From the NCBI RefSeq assembly GCF_001659605.2, contig NC_035166.2:18493279-18557278 (forward strand): DNA of 64,000 bases, given 5' to 3'. The translations under genes and the position numbers were made by a program. The notes under the pieces are model-generated. The model was not told where the DNA came from. It saw only the letters and a program-made list of their open reading frames with translations, and did not search any database. The stretch's first letter is position 1. Each line of letters opens with the position of its first letter. This stretch comes from Manihot esculenta (lineage: Eukaryota > Streptophyta > Magnoliopsida > Malpighiales > Euphorbiaceae). Below are positions 61,633 through 64,000 of this stretch, in pieces.

Positions 61633-63350
61633 CCTGGTACTTTATTATGTAACTGGAAGTACAAGCAGTCAAAAGAAAAGGAACAGGATAAATAATCAAA
61701 TAGGTGACGAAACATAAAACAGAAACATTTTAAATCACAAAAAAAGTTGTAAGGTTGCAGTTTTACAGCAACTATATCTTTTCCAGAGCCTTTTTTCTGA
61801 CTCTCTAACTGTTGGTGAAGTTATGTCCCAAATTTGTTCATGGTAATAAATATAATAATTTAAAATGTAACAAGAGAGACAGGAAGAAAAACACAGATGG
61901 CCTACAAGGATATTTACCAATGAATCAATAAAGGGAAAGAAGCTTCAAACATTGAATTGAATGGTTATAATCTGAATTACAGATGCTGCTCTTGTCGAAT
62001 GACAAGAACATCATATTGTGCCAATTTTGATGGATTGTGACAAAAATTATGATGAATGGGATAACCATGTATGATTTCCTCCATCTTTGTATTTAACAGA
62101 AAACACACCAAAGTTTGCAAGCTACAATGAAGCAAAAATAGCACTTCTCACTAGTCCATGTGAACGTACAAACAAAAATGGGATATGCAAACTCAATACG
62201 AATAATTCAAGTTTGGTGCTCCTGTGTTGTAATTGATAAAAAAGCTTCCTGTGAACAAAATTTATAACTTTCACAGGCTGCCACTCAATACTTACCGATA
62301 TCAACCAGACATCCAATATTCCAATTTGTTTTATGAAATTAAGTTTTTCTTGCAGAGGCAATTAATCTTGCACTATTAAGGGAAATATTAACCATAATAT
62401 ACTAATGCTTGATGACTACGTTTCTAATAACTATCAACAACTATGTCTGGACTTGAAATTCACATCTTCAACCCCACATGGAGGGCTAATCATGATTAAA
62501 AGTCACAGGTCCCACATGACAACGGATTTAGCCTGCAAGATCAAGATTTCTACCCAAATGATATATTAGAAAACTCAACTCCACCTTCACAACGAGCCTT
62601 CCAGTCAAGATTTAGAGTTTCTCAAACTTTTGGAATATGATTTTTGAAAAAGAAACATTTGAGATCACAAACATGTGGGGCCCATGAACCTAATAAAAAA
62701 ATGGCCCTCAATGCAATCTGCACATCTTATGGATTATTTCAGTTGCTTTTGGAACCCATCAAAACATCCGAGACAAATCTAAAACCCATATTCGCTTCCC
62801 CATTTCCCCTTTTATGAGCAAACAAAAAGAAAATTTTAGAACAAACGAACGAACAACAAACAATGCAACACGCAAAATCAGCTCCAAAAAACAAATCGAC
62901 AATCTATCTCCTCGGGAATTCATCATTTATTCAAGTTTACGAGATTTATAATAGATCACCAAGCTTTTCTCAGCACCAAAACATAAAAAGAAAAAAAAAA
63001 TTTCTAAATACAATTAGCAACCAGTAATTGAAAAACTAAAGAATCCAAAGGGAAAAAAAAAAAAAAAAACCAGATCTTTCAAAAACAGAAACATCCATAG
63101 AAATGTAGCAAAAGCGCAGAAAAGAGACTTACCTAGGGGCAATGCGAACGGTATCTAGCCACAAGAAGCTTCCCTTTTGCAGAAATGCTGCTGGGTGCTT
63201 GCGCGAATCTTAATAGAAAACAAAAGCCACCACCACGATCGCAGCGGAGTTACGGTGCTTTTGTTGTTCTTTCTTTGGGCTTTTCTGTTATTCGCGTTCG
63301 CTAATGAAGGAGAGAGAAGTGGTGGTAGTGGACTGGTAGCTGTGGAAAGA
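61633..63350 (-). other. 5' UTR and 5'-UTR intron of the FAH gene
   Basis: A probable acceptor (TTCCAG) precedes 61,652, leaving a 20-base leader before the ATG. A good donor (CTAG|GTAAGT on the minus strand) lies at 63,131, so the first, non-coding exon would be about 63,131-63,350 and the intron about 1.5 kb. The intron contains nothing recognisable. The transcription start is a guess. Confidence 0.6.
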
Positions 63351-64000
63351 AACAAGGATCAGAACTTTTCATAGAAAATTTTGGGTATAAATGCTTAGAC
63401 TGGAGGGGGAAATCTGGACCCTTGATGATACATTGTTATACTGGGAATCAATGACTCATCCGCGCTTTGGATTCTAACTGTTGCCAACCTGGCACTTTAG
63501 GCTAAAAGGATGCCAGCTGGCAGGCCAAGTCTGGGCTTCAGTGTATTTCGCTTAAACAATATATGATGGTGCCAGCGGGTTTCAAGAACGTATGTTGGTT
63601 GGAACATTTTTGTCCGTGGAAAGAAAGGATCACAGCTTTCAAAGGCAAGGATCACCACTCGACGTTATTTGAAGCTTATTGCCATAGACATGGCTTATCT
63701 CTCTAGTGAGAAATTTTTCTGTACAAGGTTGTGATTACTACGAACCGGTCTCCCACTTCTTGTTGTCGTTTATGGTCTTCTCCTGCCCCATTTGGGCAGC
63801 GAGGGCTTTTTGTTCACTTATCTAGAGAGCAGGTTTGCTCTCTCCACCTTTGGATGGTGCTATATTTAGTTGTAAGTTGTTTTGAAGGCAGAGATTTATA
63901 ATAAAAAAGATTTAATGGGAATATAGAGACTAAGACAACAATTGTTCAATTTTTATTTGAGAAAAATGTGTTTATATATAACTCTATCGATTATTTTAGA
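63351..64000. other. Right-edge region: FAH promoter side and unassigned sequence
   Basis: The part near 63,351-63,600 should include the FAH promoter. From about 63,600 the base composition is more balanced and looks like part of an old element or gene fragment, but I find no long frame and no known motif. Confidence 0.35.

Overview
The window looks like nuclear DNA of a dicot plant. It is very AT-rich between genes, has intron-split genes with GT-AG junctions, and is full of LTR retrotransposons, one LINE and MITE-like foldbacks. A woody eudicot such as a member of the Euphorbiaceae is my impression only; nothing in the sequence proves the species. I see no tRNA, rRNA or CRISPR array.

Layout: (1) 1-7,866 is part of a Ty3/gypsy Tat-type retrotransposon on the minus strand. 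It has a 5' LTR (7,370-7,866), a primer-binding site, a gag-pol frame broken by stops and cut off inside reverse transcriptase, a 37/107/144-bp tandem array of dyads, and a spliced antisense gene for a coiled-coil protein that runs off the left edge. (2) 7,867-20,177 is AT-rich intergenic DNA holding an internally deleted LINE (about 11,024-14,005, with an 18-bp target duplication) and a 981-bp foldback element. (3) 20,178-24,595 holds two tandem intronless berberine-bridge-enzyme-like (BBE-like) FAD oxidase genes with matching promoters; a decayed third copy lies near 26,525. (4) 27,110-37,178 (minus) is an eight-exon gene for a 1,689-residue coiled-coil protein resembling EMB1611/MEE22. Its introns carry two MITEs, a poly-C run and a small tandem repeat. 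(5) 39,147-56,982 (minus) is a 4.55-kb Ty1/copia element with 152-bp LTRs. It is split by a 13.3-kb Ty3/gypsy Tekay/Del-type chromovirus (40,023-53,303, plus). The left LTR of that chromovirus is a 5.7-kb chain of three units, whereas its right LTR is a single 2.2-kb copy. (6) 59,265-61,632 (minus) is a six-exon fatty acid 2-hydroxylase gene (FAH1/FAH2 type) with a probable 5'-UTR exon at about 63,131-63,350.

The host genes are the BBE-like pair, the EMB1611/MEE22-like gene and the FAH gene. They do not form an evident pathway. The most unusual material is in the retrotransposons: the chained LTR with repeated TTCGGCNGCCGAA dyads (which contain the GCC-box core), the spliced antisense coiled-coil gene in the Tat element, and the LINE that lost its endonuclease and most of its reverse transcriptase but kept two open frames. 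I did not find evidence for a wholly new multi-gene system.
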